A stretch of 18,895 bases of DNA from Bacilli bacterium. Its GTDB lineage: Bacteria; Bacillota_I; Bacilli_A; RF39; UBA660. Both the position numbers and the translations under genes were made by a program. Where the stretch lies: assembly GCA_900751815.1 (NCBI GenBank), contig CAADST010000123.1, positions 1-18,895 on the forward strand. The letters run 5' to 3'. The notes below the pieces were generated by a model. It searched no databases. It saw only the letters and a program-made list of their open reading frames with translations, and was not told the DNA's origin. This document shows positions 12,826 through 18,895 of the stretch, in pieces (the stretch's first letter is position 1; the number at the start of each line of letters is the position of its first letter).

Positions 12826-12839
12826 AGTCATTTGACTAA
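12824..12839. repeat. 16-bp dyad upstream of the parE promoter
   Basis: TTAGTCA, TT, TGACTAA: perfect 7-bp arms 27 bases before the parE -35. Operator-like, regulator unknown. Confidence 0.45.
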
Positions 12840-12865
12840 TTTGTGATTTCCTATGTGATAAAACC

Positions 12866-12895
12866 TTGATTTTCTCGGGTTTTTCTTGATATAAT
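12866..12895 (+). promoter_or_regulatory. Promoter of parE-parC (extended -10)
   Basis: -35 TTGATT (12866-12871), 18-bp spacer, -10 TATAAT (12890-12895), TG at 12887-12888. Confidence 0.7.
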
Positions 12896-12913
12896 GGTTT
12901 AGGGTGAATAAAA

Positions 12914-14818
12914 ATGGCAAAATATGATGAGTCATCGATAAAAATTCTTGAAGGTTTAGAAGCTGTTCGTAAAAGACCTGGTATGTATATTGGTTCAACA
13001 GACAAAAGAGGTCTTCATCATTTAGTATGGGAAATTGTTGATAATTCAATAGATGAAGTAATAAATGGTTATGGTAATTATATTAAAGTAATTATTAATA
13101 AAGATGGAAGTATTACGGTTGCTGATAATGGTAGAGGCATACCTATTGGAATGCATGAATCTGGTAAACCAACTCCAGAAGTTATTTATACAATCCTTCA
13201 TGCTGGTGGTAAATTTAGTGAGGACGGCTACAAAGTGAGCGGAGGTCTTCATGGTGTTGGGGCTAGTGTTGTTAATGCCTTATCCAAATCTATGCAAGTA
13301 GTAATTTATCGTGATGGCCTTATTTCGATGATTGAATTTGAAAATGGTGGACATGTTAAAACTCCTCTTAAAACTGTGGGTAAAACAAATAAAACTGGAA
13401 CTATAGTTAAGTTTATGCCAGACCCAGAAATATTTAAAGAAAGTCAATTCTCTTATACAACTATTGTTGAAAGAATGCAAGAAAGTGCCTTTTTACTAAG
13501 TGGTCTTACTATTGAAGTAATTGATGAAGAAGATAAAAAACAAGCGAAATTTCATTATGATAATGGGTTAATTAGTTTTGTTGAATATATGAATGAAGGT
13601 AAAAATACCTTGCATAAAGTAATTAATTTTAGTAATACCAAAGGTAAAATTGAAGTAGATGTTGCTATGCAATACACTGATACTTATAACGAAAATATTT
13701 TATCATTCGTTAATAATGTTAAAACTGTTGATGGCGGATCTCATGAAGTTGGTTTTAAAACTGGTATAACTAAAGCTTTTAATGATTATGCTAAAAATAA
13801 TAATATTTTTAAAGCTAAGGATGGGTCACTAGATGGATCAGATGTCCGTGAGGGATTATCAGCTGTCATAAGTTTACGAATACCTGAAGAGTTACTGCAA
13901 TTTGAAGGTCAAACTAAAGGAAAACTTGGAACACCTGAGGCCAGAAGTGTAACAGAAAGTATCACATATGAAGCAATTAAATTTTATTTAGAAGAAAATA
14001 AAGAGGTAGCTCTAGCGATACTTGATAAAGCTATGAAAAGTAAAGTGGCCAGAGATGCCGCTCGCAAAGCAAGAGAAGATGCTAGAAACGGCAAATCCAA
14101 AAAACAAGAAAGAAATTTATCTAGTAAACTTGCTCCAGCTGGTAGTAAAAATGCCAAAATTAATGAACTATTTATTGTCGAAGGAGATTCAGCTGGTGGT
14201 TCTGCTAAAGGAGGAAGAGATAGAAAATTCCAAGCAATACTACCTCTCCGAGGAAAAGTTATTAATAGTGAAAAATCAAGTATTGATGAACTTATGAAAA
14301 ATGAAGAAATAAATACTTTAATTTATACTATTGGAGCTGGTGTTGGTGCGGATTTTGATGTAAATGATTCTAATTACGATAAAGTAATTATCATGACTGA
14401 TGCCGATGTTGATGGTGCGCACATTCAAATACTACTACTTACATTTTTCTATCGCTATATGCGCGGACTTATTGAAGCTGGTAAACTTTATATTGCAATG
14501 CCACCACTTTATAAACTAGATTATGGTAAGAAAAAATATTATGCTTATTCTGATGAAGAATTAGAGGAAATAAAAAGAGAAAATACTGGTAAATACTCTA
14601 TTCAAAGATACAAGGGTCTTGGAGAGATGAATCCTGATCAACTTTGGGATACAACCATGAATCCTGATACTCGTAGTTTAATACGGGTTAATATTAATGA
14701 TGCTGCTCTAGCAGAAAAAAGAGTAAATGTCTTAATGGGAGATAAAGTAGAACCTCGCAAGGAATGGATTAATGAAAATGTAGTATTTACTATGGAAGAT
14801 AATTACAGGGCGGTGTAA
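12914..14818 (+). CDS. parE: DNA topoisomerase IV subunit B (ParE)
   Basis: ATPase subunit of topoisomerase IV, which decatenates sister chromosomes. 634 aa. GHKL ATPase motifs: EIVDNS (Asn44), DNGRGIP (71-77), GLHGVGASVVNALS (from 111). TOPRIM motifs: EGDSAGG (from Glu423) and DADVDG (496-501); then the QRYKGLGEMNPDQLWDTTM signature. It is called ParE rather than GyrB from overall resemblance to Firmicutes ParE (RGLHHLVWEIVDNS) and from the adjacent parC. Start ATG 12914 has GGGTGA at 12902-12907. SAKGGRDRKF has Gly where AKQGRDR is usual, a minor change. parC begins three bases after the stop, so translation is probably coupled and subunits balanced. Confidence 0.95.
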   Translation: MAKYDESSIKILEGLEAVRKRPGMYIGSTDKRGLHHLVWEIVDNSIDEVINGYGNYIKVIINKDGSITVADNGRGIPIGMHESGKPTPEVIYTILHAGGKFSEDGYKVSGGLHGVGASVVNALSKSMQVVIYRDGLISMIEFENGGHVKTPLKTVGKTNKTGTIVKFMPDPEIFKESQFSYTTIVERMQESAFLLSGLTIEVIDEEDKKQAKFHYDNGLISFVEYMNEGKNTLHKVINFSNTKGKIEVDVAMQYTDTYNENILSFVNNVKTVDGGSHEVGFKTGITKAFNDYAKNNNIFKAKDGSLDGSDVREGLSAVISLRIPEELLQFEGQTKGKLGTPEARSVTESITYEAIKFYLEENKEVALAILDKAMKSKVARDAARKAREDARNGKSKKQERNLSSKLAPAGSKNAKINELFIVEGDSAGGSAKGGRDRKFQAILPLRGKVINSEKSSIDELMKNEEINTLIYTIGAGVGADFDVNDSNYDKVIIMTDADVDGAHIQILLLTFFYRYMRGLIEAGKLYIAMPPLYKLDYGKKKYYAYSDEELEEIKRENTGKYSIQRYKGLGEMNPDQLWDTTMNPDTRSLIRVNINDAALAEKRVNVLMGDKVEPRKEWINENVVFTMEDNYRAV

Positions 14819-14821
14819 TAA

Positions 14822-17308
14822 ATGGAAAATATATTAAAGAAAATTGAAGATTATTCCCTTGAAGAAATCATGGGAGATAGATTTGCTAAATATGCTAAAG
14901 AAATAATTCAAGATAGAGCTATTCCAGATGTTCGTGATGGCCTAAAACCTGTGCAAAGGCGTATTTTATATGCAATGTTTAAAGCTGGTAATACCTGGGA
15001 TAAAGGGTATTTAAAATGTGCTACCACTGTTGGAGATGTATTAGGTAAGTATCACCCACATGGGGACTCATCAGTATATGATGCAATGGTTAGAATGTCT
15101 CAGTGGTGGAAACAAAATCATATTTTAATTGATATCCATGGTAATAATGGTTCAATGGATGGTGACCCACCAGCAGCATATCGTTATACCGAAGCAAGAC
15201 TTGCTCCCATTAGTGGTGAGTTACTTCGCGATTTAGATAAAAATACCGTTGCTTGGGCTCCAAACTTTGATGATAGATTACTTGAACCAACTGTGCTTCC
15301 TGCCAAGTTTCCTAATTTGTTAGTTAATGGAACTAATGGTATTTCGGCAGGCTATGCGACAAACATTCCACCACACAATCTTGGAGAAATAATTGATGCC
15401 ACTATTAAGAGAATTGATTCTCCGAATTGTTATTTAGATACTATTTTAGAAATAGTTAAAGGACCAGATTTCCCAACCGGAGGTATAGCGCAAGGTAAAC
15501 AAGGTATAATTGATGCTTTTAAAACTGGACGAGGCAAAGTAATTGTTCGAAGTAAATATGAATTTAAAAAAGAAAAAGGCAAAGAGCAAATAATCATTAC
15601 TGAAATACCTTTTGATGTTAATAAACAAAATTTAGTATCTAAAATGGAAGGTATTAGAATTGATAAAAAGATTGAAGGTATTGCAGAAGTTCGTGATGAA
15701 ACCGATAGAGAAGGTTTAAGAATAGTAATTGATTTAAAGAGTGGTGCTAATAAAGATTTTATTATAAATTATTTGCTTAAAAATACGGAATTGCAAATAT
15801 CATATAACTACAATATGGTAGCCATTGTTAATAGAACTCCAAAAACTTTAGGAATATTAGAAATACTTGATGCATACATTGCTCACTTAAGAGAAACAAT
15901 TACGAAAAGAACTGAATTTGATTTGGCATTTTATAAAAAGAACTATCATATAATCGCAGGTTTAATTAAAGCAATATCAATACTTGATGAAGTAATTAAG
16001 GTTATTAGAGCTAGTAAAAATAAAGCAGATGCTAAAGAAAATTTAGTTAAAAGTTTTGATTTTACCATGGAACAAGCAGAAGCAATAGTAACCCTACAAT
16101 TATATCGTTTAACAAATACGGATATTGTAACACTTGAAGAAGAAAGCAAAAAACTAGAAGGCTTAATCCAAGAATGTGAAGAAATATTAAATGATGAAGC
16201 TAAACTTAAAGGTGTTATGAAATCAGAACTTCGGGATGTTAAGAGGAAATATGCAAACCCGCGAAAAACTCAAATTAGAGATGAAATAACGGAAATAAAA
16301 GTTGATTTAAAAGAAATGATACCAAATGAAAAGGTAGTAGTAGTAGTTACTAATGATGGTTATGTTAAAAGAGTTAGTCTTAAGAGTTATAATTCGGCAA
16401 CTGATGAAACAGCCCTTAAACCTGGTGATTTTGTAAGAGCTAAATATTTTGTAACCACTCAAGATACTTTACTATTATTTACAAACCTAGGTAATTATTT
16501 ATATGTACCTGTTCATAAAATAGCAGAATGTAAATGGAAAGATTTAGGTAAACATATTAGTAATACAGTAGTTATTAAAGAAGAAGAAAAAATAGTTGCT
16601 AGTATGATTTTAAAAGATAAGAAGAAAAATGTTGTAATGTTTACAAAAAATGGATTAACTAAACAAGTCACATTAAAAGACTTTGAAGTAACTAGATATT
16701 CTAAACCAATGACGGCTATAAAACTAAAAAATGATGATGAACTTGTTAATGTTACAACGGCTAAGGAAGATACATTATTTGTTACTCATAATGGTTTTTA
16801 TCTTAGATTTAAAACTAGTGAAATTCCAGTTGTAGGAGTAAAAGCTAGTGGTGTTAAAGGAATTAACTTAAAAGAAGATTATGTAATATATGGGGCAGAT
16901 ATTAAAGAAGAAGATGAATATTTAAATATATTTACCAATATGCATACCGGTAAAAGAATTAAATTAAGTGATTTATCTTTAATATCTCGAGCTAAAAAAG
17001 GTAATATGTTATTTAAAAAAGCTAAAACTAAAGATTATAAATTAGACTATGCTTATTTAACTAATAGTAAAGATGTCAATTTATGTAAAATTGATACTGA
17101 TATTAAAGAGGTAAAAAATAGTGAAATACCTATTATGGATATTACAAGTACTGGTAGTGTGTTAAGTAAAAAACAAGTAGATTTATGGGCACTAAAACCA
17201 GTTGATGTTAATTTAATAACTAAAGAAGAAAAAAAGGAAGAAGAACCTAAAAAGGTAGAACAAGAACAATTATCATTTAATGATTTTGTTAAAGATTTTA
17301 AAATCTAG
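14822..17308 (+). CDS. parC: DNA topoisomerase IV subunit A (ParC)
   Basis: DNA-breaking subunit of topoisomerase IV; works as a C2E2 tetramer with ParE. 828 aa. The winged-helix breakage domain shows PVQRRILYAM, the quinolone region HPHGDSSVYDAMVRMSQWW with Ser83 and Asp87, and catalytic Tyr122 in YRYTEARL. Residues from about 480 form the beta-pinwheel DNA-wrapping domain (for example VTNDGYVKRVSL, FTKNGLTKQVTL), without a full GyrA box, as expected for ParC. Ser and Asp at the two quinolone positions look like the drug-sensitive form, by analogy with streptococcal ParC. The last 30 residues are a charged tail ending EQLSFNDFVKDFKI, reminiscent of a clamp-binding peptide. The start ATG at 14822 has GGGCGGTG shortly upstream inside parE. 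Confidence 0.95.
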   Translation: MENILKKIEDYSLEEIMGDRFAKYAKEIIQDRAIPDVRDGLKPVQRRILYAMFKAGNTWDKGYLKCATTVGDVLGKYHPHGDSSVYDAMVRMSQWWKQNHILIDIHGNNGSMDGDPPAAYRYTEARLAPISGELLRDLDKNTVAWAPNFDDRLLEPTVLPAKFPNLLVNGTNGISAGYATNIPPHNLGEIIDATIKRIDSPNCYLDTILEIVKGPDFPTGGIAQGKQGIIDAFKTGRGKVIVRSKYEFKKEKGKEQIIITEIPFDVNKQNLVSKMEGIRIDKKIEGIAEVRDETDREGLRIVIDLKSGANKDFIINYLLKNTELQISYNYNMVAIVNRTPKTLGILEILDAYIAHLRETITKRTEFDLAFYKKNYHIIAGLIKAISILDEVIKVIRASKNKADAKENLVKSFDFTMEQAEAIVTLQLYRLTNTDIVTLEEESKKLEGLIQECEEILNDEAKLKGVMKSELRDVKRKYANPRKTQIRDEITEIKVDLKEMIPNEKVVVVVTNDGYVKRVSLKSYNSATDETALKPGDFVRAKYFVTTQDTLLLFTNLGNYLYVPVHKIAECKWKDLGKHISNTVVIKEEEKIVASMILKDKKKNVVMFTKNGLTKQVTLKDFEVTRYSKPMTAIKLKNDDELVNVTTAKEDTLFVTHNGFYLRFKTSEIPVVGVKASGVKGINLKEDYVIYGADIKEEDEYLNIFTNMHTGKRIKLSDLSLISRAKKGNMLFKKAKTKDYKLDYAYLTNSKDVNLCKIDTDIKEVKNSEIPIMDITSTGSVLSKKQVDLWALKPVDVNLITKEEKKEEEPKKVEQEQLSFNDFVKDFKI

Positions 17309-17311
17309 GAT

Positions 17312-17353
17312 AAATCACTCACTTAATTCATAAAATTTAGTGGGTGATTTTTT
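17312..17353 (+). terminator. Terminator of parE-parC, overlapping the ylbD ribosome site
   Basis: AAATCACTCACT (17312-17323) pairs with AGTGGGTGATTT (17339-17350) with one G-T pair; T continues to 17353. The 3' arm includes GGGTGA, the likely Shine-Dalgarno of the gene starting at 17356. Confidence 0.7.
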
Positions 17354-17355
17354 AT

Positions 17356-17715
17356 ATGAAACATGAAGCATTTAAAAATTTTATTAAAACAAAACCAGAA
17401 TTAATTAAATATGTTCAAAGCGGGGAAATGACATGGCAGAAATTTTATGAATTATATGATATTTATGGGGAAGATGAAAGTGTTTGGAATAAATATATTT
17501 TAAATAATGATCGTGCTGCAGTTGATAGTATTTCTAAAATTACCGATATGGTTAAAAATGTCAATGTTGATTCTATTAAAAGTCATATCAATACTGCCCA
17601 AAAAGCAATTGATTTTATTGGGGATTTAACTAAGAAAACTCCAAATAATCCCATTAATAATTTAAATAAAGGACCAGTTGCTCCAAGACCCCTAAATAAA
17701 TTTTTTGAGGACTAA
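17356..17715 (+). CDS. ylbD: YlbD-like protein (YlbD coat-protein family)
   Basis: 119 aa. The N-terminal 50 residues, MKHEAFKNFIKTKPELI then VQSGEMTWQKFYELYDIYGEDESVW, match the YlbD_coat pattern (FKxFVxxxPxLxxxVxxGxxTWQxLYExWxxLGEDDxxW). In Bacillus YlbD is annotated as a putative spore coat protein; its molecular role is unclear. The rest is helical, with a Pro/Asn-rich end (KGPVAPRPLNKFFED). ATG 17356 is chosen because GGGTGA sits 8 bases before it; a GTG at 17344 lies inside the terminator stem. The stop overlaps the next start by one base (TAATG), and the next gene is YlbE-like, as in Bacillus, where ylbD and ylbE are neighbours. Confidence 0.72.
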   Translation: MKHEAFKNFIKTKPELIKYVQSGEMTWQKFYELYDIYGEDESVWNKYILNNDRAAVDSISKITDMVKNVNVDSIKSHINTAQKAIDFIGDLTKKTPNNPINNLNKGPVAPRPLNKFFED

Positions 17716-17936
17716 TGCAAATATATTTACAAATGCAGTTTCGAGAAAATGATAAAAGCTATAGGCAACTAAAAGAAAATTCTTATTATTTTAAAGAATT
17801 AAATCGGGGACTAATTGATTATAAAAAGTTTAATGAAGATATGAAAATTAAGTATAAAGAACGCGTAACTGATAAAATTAATAATGTAGTAGAAAATATG
17901 GATTTAATTAGTTCAGTTTTAGATGTTTTAAAATAA
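17715..17936 (+). CDS. ylbE: YlbE-like protein
   Basis: 73 aa. Reads QMQFRENDKSYRQLKENSYYFKELNRGLIDYKKF, then KYKERVTDKINNVVENMDLISSVLDVLK. A leading segment, a (Y/W)Y(K/R)xL pair and a helical C-terminus with conserved hydrophobics fit the YlbE-like family. Function is unknown. Translation is coupled to ylbD through the TAATG overlap with GAGG just upstream. No terminator follows; the next gene has its own promoter starting only 7 bases later. Confidence 0.65.
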   Translation: MQIYLQMQFRENDKSYRQLKENSYYFKELNRGLIDYKKFNEDMKIKYKERVTDKINNVVENMDLISSVLDVLK

Positions 17937-17942
17937 AAGTTA

Positions 17943-17971
17943 TTGACTATTATTAAAAATTATAGTATTAT
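17943..17971 (+). promoter_or_regulatory. Promoter of the pilin-like gene, with a 13-bp direct repeat
   Basis: -35 TTGACT (17943-17948), 17-bp spacer, -10 TATTAT (17966-17971). TATTATTAAAAAT occurs at 17948-17960 and again at 17966-17978, an 18-bp period, so the repeat covers both the spacer and the -10. Confidence 0.65.
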
Positions 17972-17997
17972 TAAAAATAGAGAGGTGCTTATAGAAA

Positions 17998-18531
17998 ATG
18001 AATAAAGATATAAATAGGGAATTAAATAGTTTTAGAGGATTTACATTAATCGAATTACTAGCAGTTATCGTAGTTTTAGCAATCATAATCTTGATTGCTG
18101 TTAATGCAGTATTACCACAAATGGATAGAGCAAGAAGAAATGCTTTGGCTATAGAAGCCAATTCAGCAATCCAAGCAGCTCAAAGCTATTTTACAGCAGG
18201 TAATTTAATGGGTGGAGATACTTTACCTGTAGGTGAAGGTTCTTGGAAATGTATTAGTATTGAAGACTTAATTAAAGCTGGTTTTTATGATGCTGATGTT
18301 GATACATATAAAGGTAGTGTTCAAGTAACCAGAAGTGGAGGTCTTTTCCTTTATAAAGTTTGGATTCATAATGATGAATATCAAATTGTTGGAGCTGGAG
18401 TTGATACAACTACTAATACTAACAAAGATGTTGCACTAGATGATGTAAAAAATTATGAAGGGAACTGGAAAGATTTATATAATAATTGTGATAAAGCATC
18501 ATCATCCGGTGGCGAATCAACTGGCAATTAA
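17998..18531 (+). CDS. Type IV pilin-like protein (prepilin N-terminal methylation motif)
   Basis: 177 aa. FRG|FTLIELLAVIVVLAIIILIAV gives a class III prepilin signal: cleavage after Gly14, Phe15 becoming the methylated first residue, and Glu19 as the mature Glu5. The hydrophobic helix runs to about residue 38 and continues as an amphipathic helix (MDRARRNALAIEANSAIQAAQSY). The globular part has two cysteines (84 and 163) that could close a disulfide, and a Ser/Gly-rich tail. The protein is longer than ComGC and resembles minor or major pilins of Gram-positive type IV systems. ATG 17998 follows AGAGGTG at 17981-17987. It stands alone between its own promoter and terminator; prepilin peptidase, ATPase and platform protein are not in the window. 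Confidence 0.85.
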   Translation: MNKDINRELNSFRGFTLIELLAVIVVLAIIILIAVNAVLPQMDRARRNALAIEANSAIQAAQSYFTAGNLMGGDTLPVGEGSWKCISIEDLIKAGFYDADVDTYKGSVQVTRSGGLFLYKVWIHNDEYQIVGAGVDTTTNTNKDVALDDVKNYEGNWKDLYNNCDKASSSGGESTGN

Positions 18532-18535
18532 TATC

Positions 18536-18565
18536 AAAATAGCTTTTCATAAGGCTATTTTTTTT
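18536..18565 (+). terminator. Intrinsic terminator after the pilin-like gene
   Basis: AAAATAGCTTT, loop TCAT, AAGGCTATTTT (one G-T pair), followed by T to 18565. Confidence 0.75.
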
Positions 18566-18572
18566 GTATAAT
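18544..18572 (+). promoter_or_regulatory. Probable promoter of the endonuclease IV gene
   Basis: -10 TATAAT (18567-18572) directly after the terminator T run; weak -35 TTTTCA (18544-18549) at 17 bp. Confidence 0.5.
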
Positions 18573-18588
18573 TATATTGGTGATTTAA

Positions 18589-18895
18589 ATGATTATAGGT
18601 TCTCATGTATCTTTTGGTAAAGATCAATTATTAGCATCAGCTCAAACCGCAGTAAGTTACGGAGCAAATACATTTATGTTTTATACTGGAGCTCCCCAAA
18701 ATACTATTAGGGCCGAATTAAAGAGGGATATAACTGAGAAAGCTTGGGAATATATGAAAGAAAATAATATTGATATTAACAATGTTATATGTCATGCACC
18801 ATATATTATTAATTTAGCTAATAAAGAAAAGATTGAATCTTGGAATTTTTCTATTAGTTTTTTAAAAAATGAAATAAAAAGAATTACGGAAATGG
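18589..18895 (+). CDS. nfo: Endonuclease IV (N-terminal part, runs off the window)
   Basis: The first 102 residues are present. IIGSHVSFGKDQLLASAQTA opens the TIM barrel with zinc ligand His6; YGANTFMFYTGAPQNT and VICHAPYIINLAN with zinc ligand His69 are signature segments of Nfo. The enzyme cleaves DNA at abasic sites in base-excision repair using three zinc ions; the remaining ligands lie past the window edge. ATG 18589 has TGGTGA at 18578-18583. It is preceded by its own TATAAT and the upstream terminator, so it is transcribed independently of the pilin-like gene. Confidence 0.93.
   Translation, partial: MIIGSHVSFGKDQLLASAQTAVSYGANTFMFYTGAPQNTIRAELKRDITEKAWEYMKENNIDINNVICHAPYIINLANKEKIESWNFSISFLKNEIKRITEM

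Noticed and set aside
12790-13252. Minus-strand frames over the parE promoter and 5' end
   Set aside because: Shadows of parE and its leader with no ribosome site or family resemblance.
14055-14297. 80-codon plus-strand frame inside parE
   Set aside because: Lies over the conserved TOPRIM coding sequence in another frame; no family match.
1-18895. Mycoplasma-type code (TGA as Trp)
   Set aside because: Conserved tryptophans use TGG and no gene needs internal TGA; transketolase, int and the RHH gene end at TGA. Readthrough would add only a few residues to tkt, so that gene alone is weak evidence, but the whole fits code 11.

Overview
The window is a piece of an AT-rich bacterial chromosome from the Firmicutes/Bacilli side. 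Codon use is low-GC and most genes have GAGG(TG)-type ribosome sites. TGA serves as a stop in several genes while conserved tryptophans use TGG, so the standard bacterial code fits. The run transketolase, SirA-like protein, YneF follows the Bacillus gene order, and topoisomerase IV (parE-parC), YlbD-like and YlbE-like genes lie nearby. I read this as an uncultured Bacilli lineage, possibly gut-associated and near the Mollicutes/Erysipelotrichia branch; that placement is inference.

Layout. 1-108: the 3' end of a TnpB-like gene overlapping a structured RNA, closed by a terminator. 153-605: a small membrane-anchored protein. 662-3220: a P-type Ca2+ ATPase. 3359-3525: tRNA-Arg(ACG) and tRNA-Pro(TGG). 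3507-6284: a very small integrated element flanked by 21-bp direct repeats of the tRNA-Pro 3' end. It carries a tyrosine integrase, a ribbon-helix-helix protein, an origin-like non-coding region with repeats and palindromes, and an HUH rolling-circle Rep of ORF2/G2P type. The tRNA operon's likely original terminator now lies beyond the element at 6294-6316. 6426-8418: a three-gene operon of a polytopic membrane protein, a DUF1287 protein and a DUF1003 protein. 8477-8965: an HD-domain protein. 9036-11760: transketolase, SirA-like, YneF. 11901-12800: a membrane-anchored, charged, low-complexity protein. 12914-17308: parE-parC. 17356-17936: YlbD-like and YlbE-like. 17998-18531: a type IV pilin-like protein. 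18589-end: the start of endonuclease IV.

How the parts work together. Most of the window is housekeeping: calcium export, pentose phosphate carbon flow, chromosome decatenation and base-excision repair. The standout is the 2.76-kb element. Its circle would bring the RHH-integrase genes directly upstream of rep across attP, so integration would separate rep from its likely promoter. A second anomaly surrounds the same locus: the sequences at 3264-3275 and 6359-6373 are two halves of an inverted copy of the tRNA-Arg 3' end. They would form a nearly complete copy if the interval between them were circularised.

Function calls rest on motif and family recognition by eye; no database search was run.
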